This document shows positions 11,641 to 21,386 of a stretch of DNA of 64,000 nucleotides, piece by piece (within the stretch, counting starts at the first letter, position 1; every line of letters begins with the position of its first letter). The notes beneath the pieces were generated by a model. It was not told the DNA's origin. It saw only the letters and a program-made list of their open reading frames with translations, and ran no database searches. The position numbers and the translations under genes are program-made. This DNA is from Oopsacas minuta (taxonomy: Eukaryota > Porifera > Hexactinellida > Lyssacinosida > Leucopsacidae): assembly GCA_024704765.1 (NCBI GenBank), contig JAKMXF010000329.1, positions 124,001-188,000 of the forward strand. Direction: 5' to 3'.

Positions 11641-12826
11641 TATATATATATACACAAATATATTTTAATTACGTTTTAATAGTATTGATGTGGAAACGTG
11701 AACTATGCAAAGTAAGGACTGGAAACTAAAAATATTTTCTGGGCCAGGGACAAAAGAGAAGTGCATTTTTAGTTGATTGAAGCAAATCGATATTGCAAAC
11801 ATATTGAAGCTATCATCAAGTTTACAAATATGATGTAATGAAATCACACATCTCACATCTAGAAAACATTTAACGTCATGTGATTGCCTAATTGGGTGAC
11901 ATGTTTGAAAAACTACTCTGAGTATCACAATAAAAGCTAAATATTGAATGTATATTTTTCGGTTAATTAATAATGAATTATCAGAAAATATTTGTATAAA
12001 AAATAAAAAAATTGTCATGATAAAGTTGGCTAGTTCTTGAGTTGCAACCATGGATTGCAATTCTTTGTCAATAGTCACTTATGACTTGTTAATTACAATT
12101 ATGTTCAAATCACGATAGCCAATATATACTTCATACCAAAGCTCCGGTACCCCAAAATACATTTCGATCTGTTAATTAACTGTCCACATATATGCTGTCG
12201 ATTCCTGCCGTAACATATAAATTTGTGCGGATTCGCGGAACCATTTACAAAAACTGGTCGGCCCCGCCGGACACTCGAATGGATGTGCCGCGCATGCTAA
12301 CAATATTGTTTATCAAAGATTGGTTCAAACACCTACATAGAATCGCTTAAATATACATTGAACACTTCTTGAAATGATGTAGGGCCCATGTATGTATGAA
12401 TATAGATAATCATACCATAACTTATAGTCTAAAGTTCCAGCTATAATATTCAAATTATTCAACATTATTTCGCAAAATGAATAATCAATTAGAGAATTGT
12501 AAAATGGATTGTGATCGTAGATCCTATTTTAATTTAAGATCAGAACCGGGACGCCGATCATAATTTCAGCCAGGATCAAGATCTGGATTGGGATCTAGAT
12601 CCTATAATTGAGGATCGTATTGCTAAATGCTAATAATTCGGAAACAGTTGAAATTTATCAAAATTATGTAATACAAGCCTACGATTGAATGAAGTTGTAC
12701 ATGGATCCTATTGGCTTATGCAAAACATCCTATACTCTAAGGCAATTGTGTTAACTGATGGACTTTGACCAAGGACATGTTAATTCATTCATTATCCACA
12801 TAGGACTGTCTATTTGTAGCGACAAC
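11641..12826. other. Non-coding stretch
   Basis: Begins with a short TA microsatellite (about 11641-11653). A minus-strand open frame at 11665-12078 has no recognisable domain and a composition expected of AT-rich non-coding DNA. A cluster of GATC-containing words occurs at 12510-12620. No gene supported. Confidence 0.4.
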
Positions 12827-14159
12827 AGTGGCGGATTCAGGAGTGGTGCTTCGGGACCACCCTAAATTTGAAAAATTAAACTTTTCTATTTGATCCATTA
12901 GCTTATACTGAACCCCCGAATAATTATCTCTCATGATGTCTCATCTCAACTATCTCTATGTCTAATCATACATGAAATATGTATTATACCGATTATGTAA
13001 GAATATTTTACATTTTCATGCTATACAGACCCTCGCAAATCTGAATCTAGTTTACCCGAACAGGTCCTAAAGTTAACAAACATTAGAGAATTTTCTCAGT
13101 GTTTCTTACAGGATTTTGATTTCGAGGGAAGCTCCCAATATGGGTGTTAACACTAAACATTCTATGAATAGTATTTATGACAGGCACACTATTGCACTTG
13201 GTCACATAAATACTTATTTCTATTTACAATTCAGTTTATATTGCACACTTTGGTGGGCTATTATAATTGAATGAGAGACATAATCTTGAATGGACCTCAG
13301 AAATGTTTTCCAGCAAGCGAGTGGATGCTGAATCTAGTGGATGTTTAGTGGAGAGGAGTCAGATAGTGAAGAAGATTTAGTCAAAACGACGTCTAGTGGT
13401 TAATTTTCCCCTACCATTTCCGAAGCATTATTAGGTGGATCGGTTTGCTCCAAAGCTCGTCAGAAGTAAGTCTATAAAGCTAGACTTAGTTACCTGAAGG
13501 AATGGGAGCAGATATATATATATATATCCTTGGGTATACAGCATTCATCCAAATCAGGGAATATTTTACACGCCATCCCAGAAGCAGGGAAATCCAACTG
13601 CCACGGCCAGGGGTGCGTAAACCTCGAGGGAGTTAAAGATTGGAATCATGCAAGTAAGCAACTCTAAGACAACAGCAAGTCAAAATGGCACAGAGACTCT
13701 ATATGATCCATGCCCAAATGGCAGAACAGAAAGATGCAAACGTCATATACGTTTGGGGAATTTCCTGGGACATGGAAACTATTGAACATCACGATTTCAC
13801 TTCTTGTAGGCACAGCATCTGTTGAGCAGTCCTTTAGTCAGATGAAACTGATCAAACCTCGTCTACGTTCCCGAATATCAGACTTGAACCTATATCAATT
13901 GATGAAATCGAAATAGAAGGACCTTCCTTAATAGACATTGATTTTGAAGAATTACTGTCCATTTTCAGGGAGAAAATAGACGTATTTTGCTTAAATTTAG
14001 TTACCTTTGTTGACTATGTAATACTTGTTGTTTTCATTTTGGTAGTAATATTTTTTTGGAGGGGAGAAATTTCTGGGGCAAATCTTCCAGAGCGTCCTAA
14101 GCTTTGTTCGCTTCGCTCGCTCTGTGCACCACCCTTTTAAAATTCCTGGCACTGCCACT
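12827..14159 (+). mobile_element. Deleted hAT element
   Basis: The left end CAGTGGCGGATTCAGGAGTG and the right end (reverse complement AGTGGCAGTGCCAGGAATT) form an imperfect inverted repeat; both sides also carry GGTGGTGC/GTGGTGCT just inside. CGACAA is present directly outside each end (12821-12826 and 14160-14165), matching 6 of the 8 bp expected for hAT. Inside, only the C-terminal part of the transposase can be recognised. Confidence 0.7.
13740..13975 (+). pseudogene. hAT transposase C-terminal dimerisation domain relic
   Basis: The segment FPGTWKLLNITISLLVGTAS continuing VEQSFSQMKLIKPRLRSRIS and DLNLYQLM is the typical hAT C-terminal dimerisation region, with the conserved E in VEQSFS. 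After one frame break the usual downstream words follow. No catalytic Asp region is recognisable upstream. Confidence 0.75.
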
Positions 14160-14770
14160 CGACAATATTAACTGGTCACGGTTGAAGTTATACGTTCGTA
14201 ATGAAAAGGAACACTAAAATTTTGCCACATCGATGTAACCAATTCCCGTCCCAAGAACAGGCTTTTAACATCTTTTTCCCGTCATAACATCACACATTTT
14301 TCATGGAGTATTCGGTTAATACCTAATACAGAGAAGAAAGATCTGCTATGTTTTCCAAACAATTTTAAAAGGAATCAGGCCCCTGTCTGATTTTACCTAA
14401 AAACAAGTAAATTGAAAGTATTCTCTTACATTTACTTAGAAATTTGCCAAAAATATATTTTCATTGTGTTAGAATGTTATATGCAATTTTTTGTTGATAA
14501 TTGGCTCTATCTCTAAAACTAGGAAGATTCATGTATTCAATTTTTAAAACCAGGAAAATACAGACTGATGTTTTTCCAGTATTTTACAATTTGAATATTC
14601 TCTGTATTGAATTTGAATTTTCTTCATCCAATTTTGCACCCTAGTAAGATTTTAATTCCAAAATCAAAAATTGCTATCAATTTTTGTTTCGAAATTTGTA
14701 TCGGGTGAATTTCATTGAAACATTTCGAATATTAGTCAACCAGGATATTTTCAAATATATTTGTTGGATA
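14160..14770. other. Non-coding stretch
   Basis: AT-rich sequence between the hAT relic and the foldback-type element. No feature supported. Confidence 0.35.
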
Positions 14771-15456
14771 TGGACTGTTTTGTCATGAACAATTCGTTAT
14801 GGACATTTATGTATGGATAATTTGGTACGCAGACATTTTCTTACGTTGACATTTCAATATGGGACAGTTCGGTTTGTAGACATTTCGGTACGTTGACATT
14901 TCTGTTCAAAATTAATTTGGATTGTAAAAGAATCACACAAATTCATATCTAAAACCATTCGGGAATTACGCAACGCAATTGCACGATTTCTTTCTTCTTC
15001 ACACATTTCTTTTTCTTTTACACCTCTATTCATCACTAATGACAATCTAAGTTGACTAATTATTATTCACTAGGTTTATTAATGAATAATTCTTTTTTGA
15101 ATTAATACCCTTCTGGCCCCAATTTTAATGCATAGATAGGATTTGTATTAAGTCGAGTTGATAAATATGAATTCTCTATATTACAAACAGTTTCTCTAGT
15201 CCCCTAGTGGTTCAGAATTCGCGACACTAACATATATTATTCAATATCATTATGAATTGTATAAACCCATTAATTAATCAACTCTTCAAAAAGAATAATG
15301 TATAATTTGAGAAAGAATTATTCATGAATTATTCATTATTTTGAAGATATTTCAATGAATTAGTCAACACTAGATGACAATTAACAACATTAATCATTGG
15401 TGAAGTATAACAATTATACTATGATTTCAGATACATACCTGATTCAAGATCAGAGT

Positions 15457-15785
15457 ATTTCGAAGGTGTTTGAGGAATTGCCAATTCCCGATGCACAAGG
15501 ATTGGTACTATATTTTGAACGCTTCTACATAGGACGTATACTCCCTGTTTGTACCCAACCAGAGCCCATCTTTCCAATAGAGATGTGGAGTCATCACCAC
15601 GAAGTTCCTCAGTGAATTCCCAGGACTACTAACTCAGTAGAGGCTTGGCATCACTCATAAAATGCTACCTTCGGATGTTATCATGTCAACATTTGGCGTT
15701 TCATCAATGCATTGAAGCGAGAGGCAATCCACGTATATACACCAAGGATAGTTTGTGAAAGTGTCCGGAGATCAGACTTTTAAGC
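15457..15785 (+). pseudogene. Mutator-like transposase C-terminal relic
   Basis: The reading frame contains GLVLYFERFYIGRILPV, then PRTTNSVEAWHHS, a stop, and NATFGCYHVNIWRFINALKR. This matches the C-terminal part of the MULE at 3442-4651 (VDYFERTYI; PRTTNAVEAWHRSF; HPTIWKF). In-frame stops are present and the catalytic core is missing. Confidence 0.8.
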
Positions 15786-15845
15786 GAACGGATTAAAAGT
15801 CTGGTCTCCGAAATTTCAGAGACTATCCTTGGAATATATACGTGG
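15729..15845. repeat. Near-perfect palindrome in the Mutator relic
   Basis: An arm of about 53 bp beginning CCACGTATATACACCAAGG is followed by a short loop (GCGAACGGA) and its reverse complement ending CCTTGGAATATATACGTGG. It begins right after the conserved transposase C-terminal motif, in the same place as the larger palindrome of the MULE at 2984-3779. Confidence 0.85.
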
Positions 15846-16450
15846 AGTGGCACATAGAATTGGCCTAAAGGAGACATAATTTTAGTGCTTACTCTCATCA
15901 TTACTTATCATTTTTGTTTCAATATTTCTCAATTAATCATTAATCTAGCAGTAACAGTAAAATTTATGAGTTTCTACTTTACGTCTTAATAACGTACCGA
16001 ATTGTCCACGTCCCGAATTATCCGTACCGTAATGTCGTACCGAATTGTCCACATACCGAACACTCCTTGTCCAATATTTGCTATAAGTAGGATTTACATT
16101 TTATTATCATTTGGGAAGTAATTTTCCACAACACTGAGGGTCAAACTTTCTCACTTTATAAAGAGCTCGGCATGGTCGAGCCTATCTCAAAACCATGGCA
16201 AGGCCACAGGGTGCAGCCATCAAATGACCAAAATGACTGCTTCATGACCAAGGAATATTCGATATTACTCTATTATACCCGATCACGGCAGAAGTTTTCC
16301 TTTCGTAATAAAAAGGAACACTAAAAATTTCTACTTCGCTTTAACTATTCTCGCATAAAACACGAGATTTTGGCACCTTTTTGACATCATATTCGCAAAT
16401 TTTCCTTGCAATATTCAGTAACAAGTACACTTTGGCCGAATTCATATTTA

Positions 16451-17158
16451 CACAGTTGGCAAAATGGTGATTGTGCTGTAATAGGTACTTACACTGAGAT
16501 ATATGTTGAGATGGTGTTACATACAGTAAATCGACTCTGTAGATTTAAAAAATGGTACCAGAATTTTAGTTACACTTCTAGAAATGGGACTATGACGTAA
16601 TCTGTGGCATTTTGATTTAATTAATAATTATGGTTCAAGAGTAATTGAGTTCTAAATTTTTGAGTAATTTATATCAATCAGCCCTATATATTGATAAACT
16701 TGAATAACAATGCGTTATACTGAATTCAATTCTGCATTGGATACTTCATACAATGATACTAATAATTTAGAAATACAGTAATTATAAATTGTTATAACGG
16801 GATTCAAATTTTTCTAAATACAAATTTCATGCTAATCGGAGAGTCCCACACACTCGATGCCAAACAAGTACAAGTGGGCACCTTTGGGCGGGTTTAGAAA
16901 TTTTTGAGAATGAAATATCGAAAGATATACTATGCGAAATTGTCGACTATTCAATTCACAATTATTTGTATTGTAAGATCGGGGACTTAAAATGTACTTC
17001 AAAGAGCTAAAACTTTGATTAGATTTGTTATATGTTCATTAAGTAACTAATAATAGCATATTTCTAGGTTTGAAATAGTGTAGAATTGAATGCACATATT
17101 CATTTTGGTGAATAGCGAAGTCAGATTTTCACCTATTACAGCATAATTCCGCACTGTG
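16451..17158. mobile_element. Non-autonomous RAG-type transposon with 12/21 ends
   Basis: Left end: CACAGT (a heptamer lacking its last G), then a 21-bp spacer (16457-16477), then GTAATAGGT (16478-16486). Right end on the minus strand: CACAGTG (17152-17158), a 12-bp spacer (17140-17151), then the same GTAATAGGT (17131-17139). The left 190 bp resemble the 3' end of the intact RAG1-like copies. There is no transposase ORF. The flanking 5-mers are ATTTA (16446-16450) and, once the inserted autonomous copy and its duplication are removed, GTTTA (20275-20279), a 4/5 match. It would need the transposase of an autonomous relative to move. Confidence 0.82.
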
Positions 17159-17159
17159 G

Positions 17160-17187
17160 CACAGTGTGGCAATATGGGGAAATAGGC
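17160..17187 (+). repeat. 12-spacer RSS-like end of copy A
   Basis: CACAGTG (17160-17166), 12-bp spacer TGGCAATATGGG (17167-17178), then GAAATAGGC (17179-17187). This is the end next to the transposase start. The heptamer equals the vertebrate V(D)J consensus; the distal block does not resemble the vertebrate nonamer ACAAAAACC. The role as a transposase binding block is inferred from its conservation at both ends. Confidence 0.8.
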
Positions 17188-17831
17188 ATATTTTAAAAAA
17201 CATATTTCAATGCATTTTTCGAATTCTCCATAGTTCAATTAGTACGAAAATATCATTGGCAGCATTAGAAGCAGTTAGGAATCCTAACTACGCACAACTT
17301 TGTTATGTGTTTCTAATAATAGAAATATATATTTTCAAACCTCAAATTCCTATGCCCTAATGTATGTAATCATATTTGATGTAAATATTAAATATAAGAG
17401 TGAAAAACATCTTCTGATAATAAATCTATATTATAACAACAATTTAATCATTGATAGGTTAGTCTAGATATTCATTTGTACTTTTTTCCGGGTGTCTAGT
17501 TTGGCCCTCCCAAAGTTATAATTTGGAATTTTTTCTCATTGATTGAAGTGTAGCATCTCTTGTTTGACAAAATTTGACAAAACGTTATTAATATATAAGT
17601 AATGTTACTATATTTAGTCAACTATTTAATCACTTTCCAGGCTTGCCAAAAGCTGCCCAAAAATTTATCACGTCATTCATTGTCCGGACCGGACAAAAAT
17701 CCGAAAATATATTTTTCATACGTTTTAAATTTTTTCAGTAAAATTCTATATTTTGCTGGTTATTAGTTATTCCAATACTCTACAATCATATATCATAATG
17801 TTTCTATGTTAAAGTAGCCCTTTTGCGGATC

Positions 17832-19964
17832 ATGTCTGTACTAATCACCAACAATGAGGCATATAGTTTGTATATTTCGAATGGAAGAAGTGTTACAGTC
17901 TCTGTTAGGAAACTTATTGAGAACAACCATTTATCCGAAGAAGAAACTGCTACTCTTCATTTAAAATTTAAATCACTTCTAACATCCAGAGAGGCTTACC
18001 GCAGGAAGGATCTTGAAACATGGGATAATATGATTTTCCACTCTACTCATCTAACAATATCCAATCCAAGAAAGAGAATATCGCTTGATCCTGAATTTTC
18101 TTTAGTCACTGATTCTGAAAATCGAAACTTTTCAGAACAGATTGTAACTGAATCCCGGAAGCATATTCTCGAATGTCACATGAAGACTTCCAGATCGAGA
18201 CTTGGTGTTCTTTTAGAGCATGTGGACTTTTTAGCAGAGAGAGAAAAGATTGAGCCTAAACAACTACTCGCTCTAGCTTTAGAATTAGTCTCAAATAAAT
18301 CCTATGACCGTGATACTTCAGACATGTGCAGAGAAATAATTGATAAGGGATCTTTTAGCGGTGTATTGAACAAAGTACAAATCTCTAAATGTGCTTATAT
18401 ATTGGACAGATTAGAAATTGGGGCGAGTAAATACACGAATCTGAAAAGAATTCTCAAAGGTGATGTTAAGCTTCCTTCCTATAAACTTGTCTCGCAATAT
18501 CGTAGGGAAATAAGCCTAATAAATGAAATGGAAATAGTCAGAGACCCCGAAGCATTGTCAATTGGGACTTGCGTCTCTTATCTTTCCATCCTTAGTCTGA
18601 CCATTCAACGCTTGCTTTCAACATTAGACCCAGTTCCTGATTCACACTACCCACTCAAAATTAAGATATCTGATGGATTGGATGGCTCCGGTTGTCATCA
18701 AACCTATAACCAACAAAGCAACAATTCTGCATTAAGCACAAAAACTTTCATTTTGTTCGGATTCAAAGTAATATCAATTACAGACACACTTGGAAATGAC
18801 GTGTTCTATAACAGCTCACCCAACTCTCCGTTCTGCTTTAGGCCAGTAGCACTGATAGCTCTGAAAGAAGATTATTCTAGTGTAAAGCTTATCATGAATA
18901 CAATAGTCAATCCTCAAACAGACCATATCATACAGGATGGGTTATCTCTTATTGGAGGCCATGCACAGGTCGAGATAGTCCGTTCCCTTTTTGATACCAA
19001 GATGGCAGGATTGCTGGATGGAGCTGGTGGGGCTTCTTGTCATCTGTGTACTGCAACGGATAGCCAAATTAAAAGTTTAGAATGGGCCCATTCTGGTTTC
19101 CCTATTAACAGACTAATTAGCGACGCTCGGCAACTTTTTGAAGAGGTTGATGAAGAAGATTACTTGAAACTCCCATCAAATCAACGTGTTGGTATTACGC
19201 ATCAACCAACTTCTAACATCGATATTATAGCTGCATCTCCTTTGCATGCTTACCTTTGTGTATTCAGGTGGTTCATGCTGTTGATATACCATCTTGATGC
19301 AGGACACAAGGTATGGGCGCCATCAAACTCGAAAGTAAATTTTTCCATGAAACGGGTTCGAGCTATACTCCAGGAAAGATGTAATTTCAGTGTCGATATC
19401 CCTTCAAGCCAGGGCGGCACTTCAACCACTGGTAACATTGCGCGAGACTGCTTTTTAAATAAGAGAGACTTTTTGACGTGGGCCACTTCTTCCATTAATC
19501 CTTCAGATAAAATATCATTAGAGAAGATCCAGACAAATCTATCTGTTTTGTTAAGACTCCTCAACAGTGGTGACTTGATTAACTGTGACAAAATGCAAGA
19601 ATTGTGCAAAGAAACGTACGAATTTATTCTAATTGAGTACCCATGGGCAAGCATCACTCCATCTTTGCACAAGTTACTTGCCCATTCGTTTCAGTTAATA
19701 GGTGCTTATAATAATGGTAAGGGATTACAGAATCTCTCTGAGGAATGTTTAGAATCCTGCAATAAATTTGTAAGGCGGTATCGGGAGAATCTTGCAAGAA
19801 AAAGTTCTTTCACTGATAATGTTAGAGATATTTTAGTCAGGTTGTTATGTTGTAGTGACCCCATCTTAGTACAGAATCGTTTGATGCACGCAAAGAAGAA
19901 AAGAGACGTTGCAAATAGCCTCCAAGAGATATTATATAATAGTATACTATCAGATGATTTATGA
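17832..19964 (+). CDS. RAG1-like transposase (710 aa), copy A
   Basis: A DDE recombinase expected to cut next to CACAGTG by the nick-hairpin chemistry of the RAG1/Transib group. The start is the ATG at 17832; the frame is open from TTG at 17823. Relative to RAG1: SDGLDGSG holds D281 (position of D600), LFDTKM holds D388 (D708), and NLSEECLESCNK holds E641 (E962). The spacings 107 and 253 compare with 108 and 254 in RAG1. ASCHLC (C403, C406) corresponds to the RAG1 CxxC zinc ligands, and LHKLLAH (H613, H618) to its HxxxxH pair. STTGNIARD matches the GNFARKL region. No RING or other N-terminal RAG1 zinc region is present, as expected for a Transib-type protein rather than vertebrate RAG1. It lacks stops and frameshifts. 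RAG1 comparisons are from memory, not from a search. Confidence 0.93.
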   Translation: MSVLITNNEAYSLYISNGRSVTVSVRKLIENNHLSEEETATLHLKFKSLLTSREAYRRKDLETWDNMIFHSTHLTISNPRKRISLDPEFSLVTDSENRNFSEQIVTESRKHILECHMKTSRSRLGVLLEHVDFLAEREKIEPKQLLALALELVSNKSYDRDTSDMCREIIDKGSFSGVLNKVQISKCAYILDRLEIGASKYTNLKRILKGDVKLPSYKLVSQYRREISLINEMEIVRDPEALSIGTCVSYLSILSLTIQRLLSTLDPVPDSHYPLKIKISDGLDGSGCHQTYNQQSNNSALSTKTFILFGFKVISITDTLGNDVFYNSSPNSPFCFRPVALIALKEDYSSVKLIMNTIVNPQTDHIIQDGLSLIGGHAQVEIVRSLFDTKMAGLLDGAGGASCHLCTATDSQIKSLEWAHSGFPINRLISDARQLFEEVDEEDYLKLPSNQRVGITHQPTSNIDIIAASPLHAYLCVFRWFMLLIYHLDAGHKVWAPSNSKVNFSMKRVRAILQERCNFSVDIPSSQGGTSTTGNIARDCFLNKRDFLTWATSSINPSDKISLEKIQTNLSVLLRLLNSGDLINCDKMQELCKETYEFILIEYPWASITPSLHKLLAHSFQLIGAYNNGKGLQNLSEECLESCNKFVRRYRENLARKSSFTDNVRDILVRLLCCSDPILVQNRLMHAKKKRDVANSLQEILYNSILSDDL

Positions 19965-20233
19965 TAATTAGTATATCCAATAGTCATACATAATTAAGGG
20001 TCTTTAAATTGTACGTTATCAAATAGCAGAATAGAGACCATGACATGCATGTATTATCAACTTTCATAATATCCTCACTAATGAACCACAAGTGTTAAAA
20101 ATTAGAAAATGTCAGTAATTACGTCATAACTAGGTTTATAGTCGTGCTACTAAATAATCATTGGTATTTTTGAAATCTACAGTGTCGATTTAGTATATGT
20201 AAGTATAATTGTTGCGATAATACAGATTCATTT

Positions 20234-20270
20234 ACCTATTTCCCCATTATGGCCATTTTGCCACACTGTG
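20234..20270 (-). repeat. 21-spacer RSS-like end of copy A
   Basis: Read on the minus strand: CACAGTG (20264-20270), a 21-bp spacer (20243-20263), then GAAATAGGT (20234-20242). Compared with the other end, the conserved block lies 9 bp farther from the heptamer because of extra bases within the spacer; the outer TGGCA and the inner ATGGGG are shared by both ends. Confidence 0.8.
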
Positions 20271-20465
20271 TGTGGTTTAGCATTTCTACACATAACAATT
20301 TCTTCAAGCTATTTCCTAGTCGAAACATCTTACAGTGGCTCTACACAACAACAGGCTATGGATCTATTTTTTCATGTTTCCAAATTAACTCATATTACAA
20401 TAAGTTTCAGCATGCAACAAATCTAAAAAGCTGAATTTTGACCTAGTTTTTCTTTTAGAAATAAT

Positions 20466-21386
20466 TTGTTTATATTTATGGATTACCATTTGCAGATGAA
20501 TGGTTTGTTTGATTACTACAAGATTTTGTATTTCGTGAAAATTGCTCTTTCTTTTTCTTTACTACGAAGGTTTTGTCACGATGATTTAGAAAAATGTATC
20601 TCACGATACACAACAACATGTTTTGAAAATTATCGGGATTTCCTGACCTTTGTACCATCTTCTAGATTCCATTTGGCGATCGGTTTTGGCCATATCTATG
20701 TACCTGAGTTATCTAATGATCAGATTAAGTTCATACGCCTTATGCGTTCATTTGACCATTTCAATTCTCTTTTCAACTCACACCTTTCTTCTAGTATGTG
20801 TCATAGTGTTAGAAATTCCTCTTTGGGAAATTCCAGTGATGAACTTCATTTACTTACTAGGATTATTTCTAATATTTGTCAGATTGACATTATGATGTTG
20901 TCAAGTAAAGAGATGATCTTATTGGGTAATTCTCTCGAACGTGTATTTTGTAATGTGAATACAATGTCTGTCCCACAGAGAAAAATTTTCCAAGAAATTA
21001 TTGTTCGTAGTATTTTCGTGGTCAACTTTCCTACCCTTTCCCGGTCCAATTTCACGATCTTCAAAATTTTTTTTAGCCTTTCAAGGATTAGTCATATTTC
21101 AGCTATATTTTTCTTTGTATATTCTAAGACTCTATTGAATAAAATATTGACTAGTCTCGTTGAATTGTCCTGTAATACAGACTGCCTCTATCATTTGTTT
21201 ATTATATCAGAGGTTTTTGATCTAAATGAAAACTGTGGTCTCTTAATAGATAAAGATATTAATCTATTTCATGAGCATTTATCATGTGATCATATTTATT
21301 TTACCAATTCTGTCTATTCTAAATTTAGTGTAAATTTTCCTTTATTATCTCTAAAATTTGCTTATCTGGCAAACACTTTTACATGA
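20466..21386 (+). CDS. Unidentified 306-codon ORF
   Basis: A 306-codon frame without stops, long for such AT-rich DNA. The protein is rich in Phe, Ile, Leu and Ser, with few long charged runs, and looks largely helical (for example LLTRIISNICQIDIMMLSSK; LFIISEVFDLNENCGLLIDK). I recognise no domain, catalytic motif, zinc finger or transposase signature. A pyrimidine-rich TTTTCTTTTAG lies just upstream of the ATG (ending about 20458), so this could be an exon of a host gene rather than a complete gene; another possible acceptor (CTCTTTCGCAG) lies just after the stop. It begins about 200 bp beyond RAG1-like copy A and is not part of it. A chance ORF cannot be excluded. Confidence 0.4.
   Translation: MFIFMDYHLQMNGLFDYYKILYFVKIALSFSLLRRFCHDDLEKCISRYTTTCFENYRDFLTFVPSSRFHLAIGFGHIYVPELSNDQIKFIRLMRSFDHFNSLFNSHLSSSMCHSVRNSSLGNSSDELHLLTRIISNICQIDIMMLSSKEMILLGNSLERVFCNVNTMSVPQRKIFQEIIVRSIFVVNFPTLSRSNFTIFKIFFSLSRISHISAIFFFVYSKTLLNKILTSLVELSCNTDCLYHLFIISEVFDLNENCGLLIDKDINLFHEHLSCDHIYFTNSVYSKFSVNFPLLSLKFAYLANTFT

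Larger units (their letters stand above)
14770..16080 (+). mobile_element. Foldback-like Mutator (Phantom-type) relic
   Basis: The left flank (about 14770-14910) has spaced repeats of a GGACA-NTTCGGTACG-like unit (GGACAGTTCGGT, GACATTTCGGTACG). The right flank (about 15990-16075) carries the same unit in inverted orientation (CGTACCGAATTGTCCAC repeated). Between them lies a transposase fragment. Iterated subterminal inverted repeats fit the complex, foldback-like ends known for some Phantom elements. Exact limits are uncertain. Confidence 0.65.
17160..20270 (+). mobile_element. Intact RAG1/Transib-like transposon, copy A (3111 bp)
   Basis: Starts and ends with CACAGTG in inverted orientation (17160-17166 and 20264-20270), flanked by a perfect 5-bp duplication TGTGG (17155-17159 and 20271-20275). 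A GC-rich 5-bp duplication is typical of RAG/Transib transposition. Inside is a single transposase gene in an uninterrupted frame. The element is almost identical to the inverted copy at 45140-48249. It has inserted into the terminal heptamer of a non-autonomous relative ending at 17158. No second gene such as RAG2 is visible. Confidence 0.95.

Noticed and set aside
11665-12078. 137-codon minus-strand ORF
   Set aside because: No domain, no splice or promoter context, composition of AT-rich non-coding DNA.
12510-12620. Cluster of GATC words
   Set aside because: Short, irregular and without inverted-repeat structure; likely simple-sequence drift.
19205-19250. The ASPLHAYLCVF region as the site of the second catalytic Asp
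   Set aside because: First considered because of the RAG1 LHCD motif, but the Asp in LFDTKM before CxxC gives spacings almost identical to RAG1 D600-D708-E962 and fits better.
19250-19672. 140-codon reverse-strand ORF in the RAG1-like gene, with its mirror in copy B at 45738-46160
   Set aside because: Antisense shadow of the transposase frame; it appears in both copies only because the sense gene is conserved.
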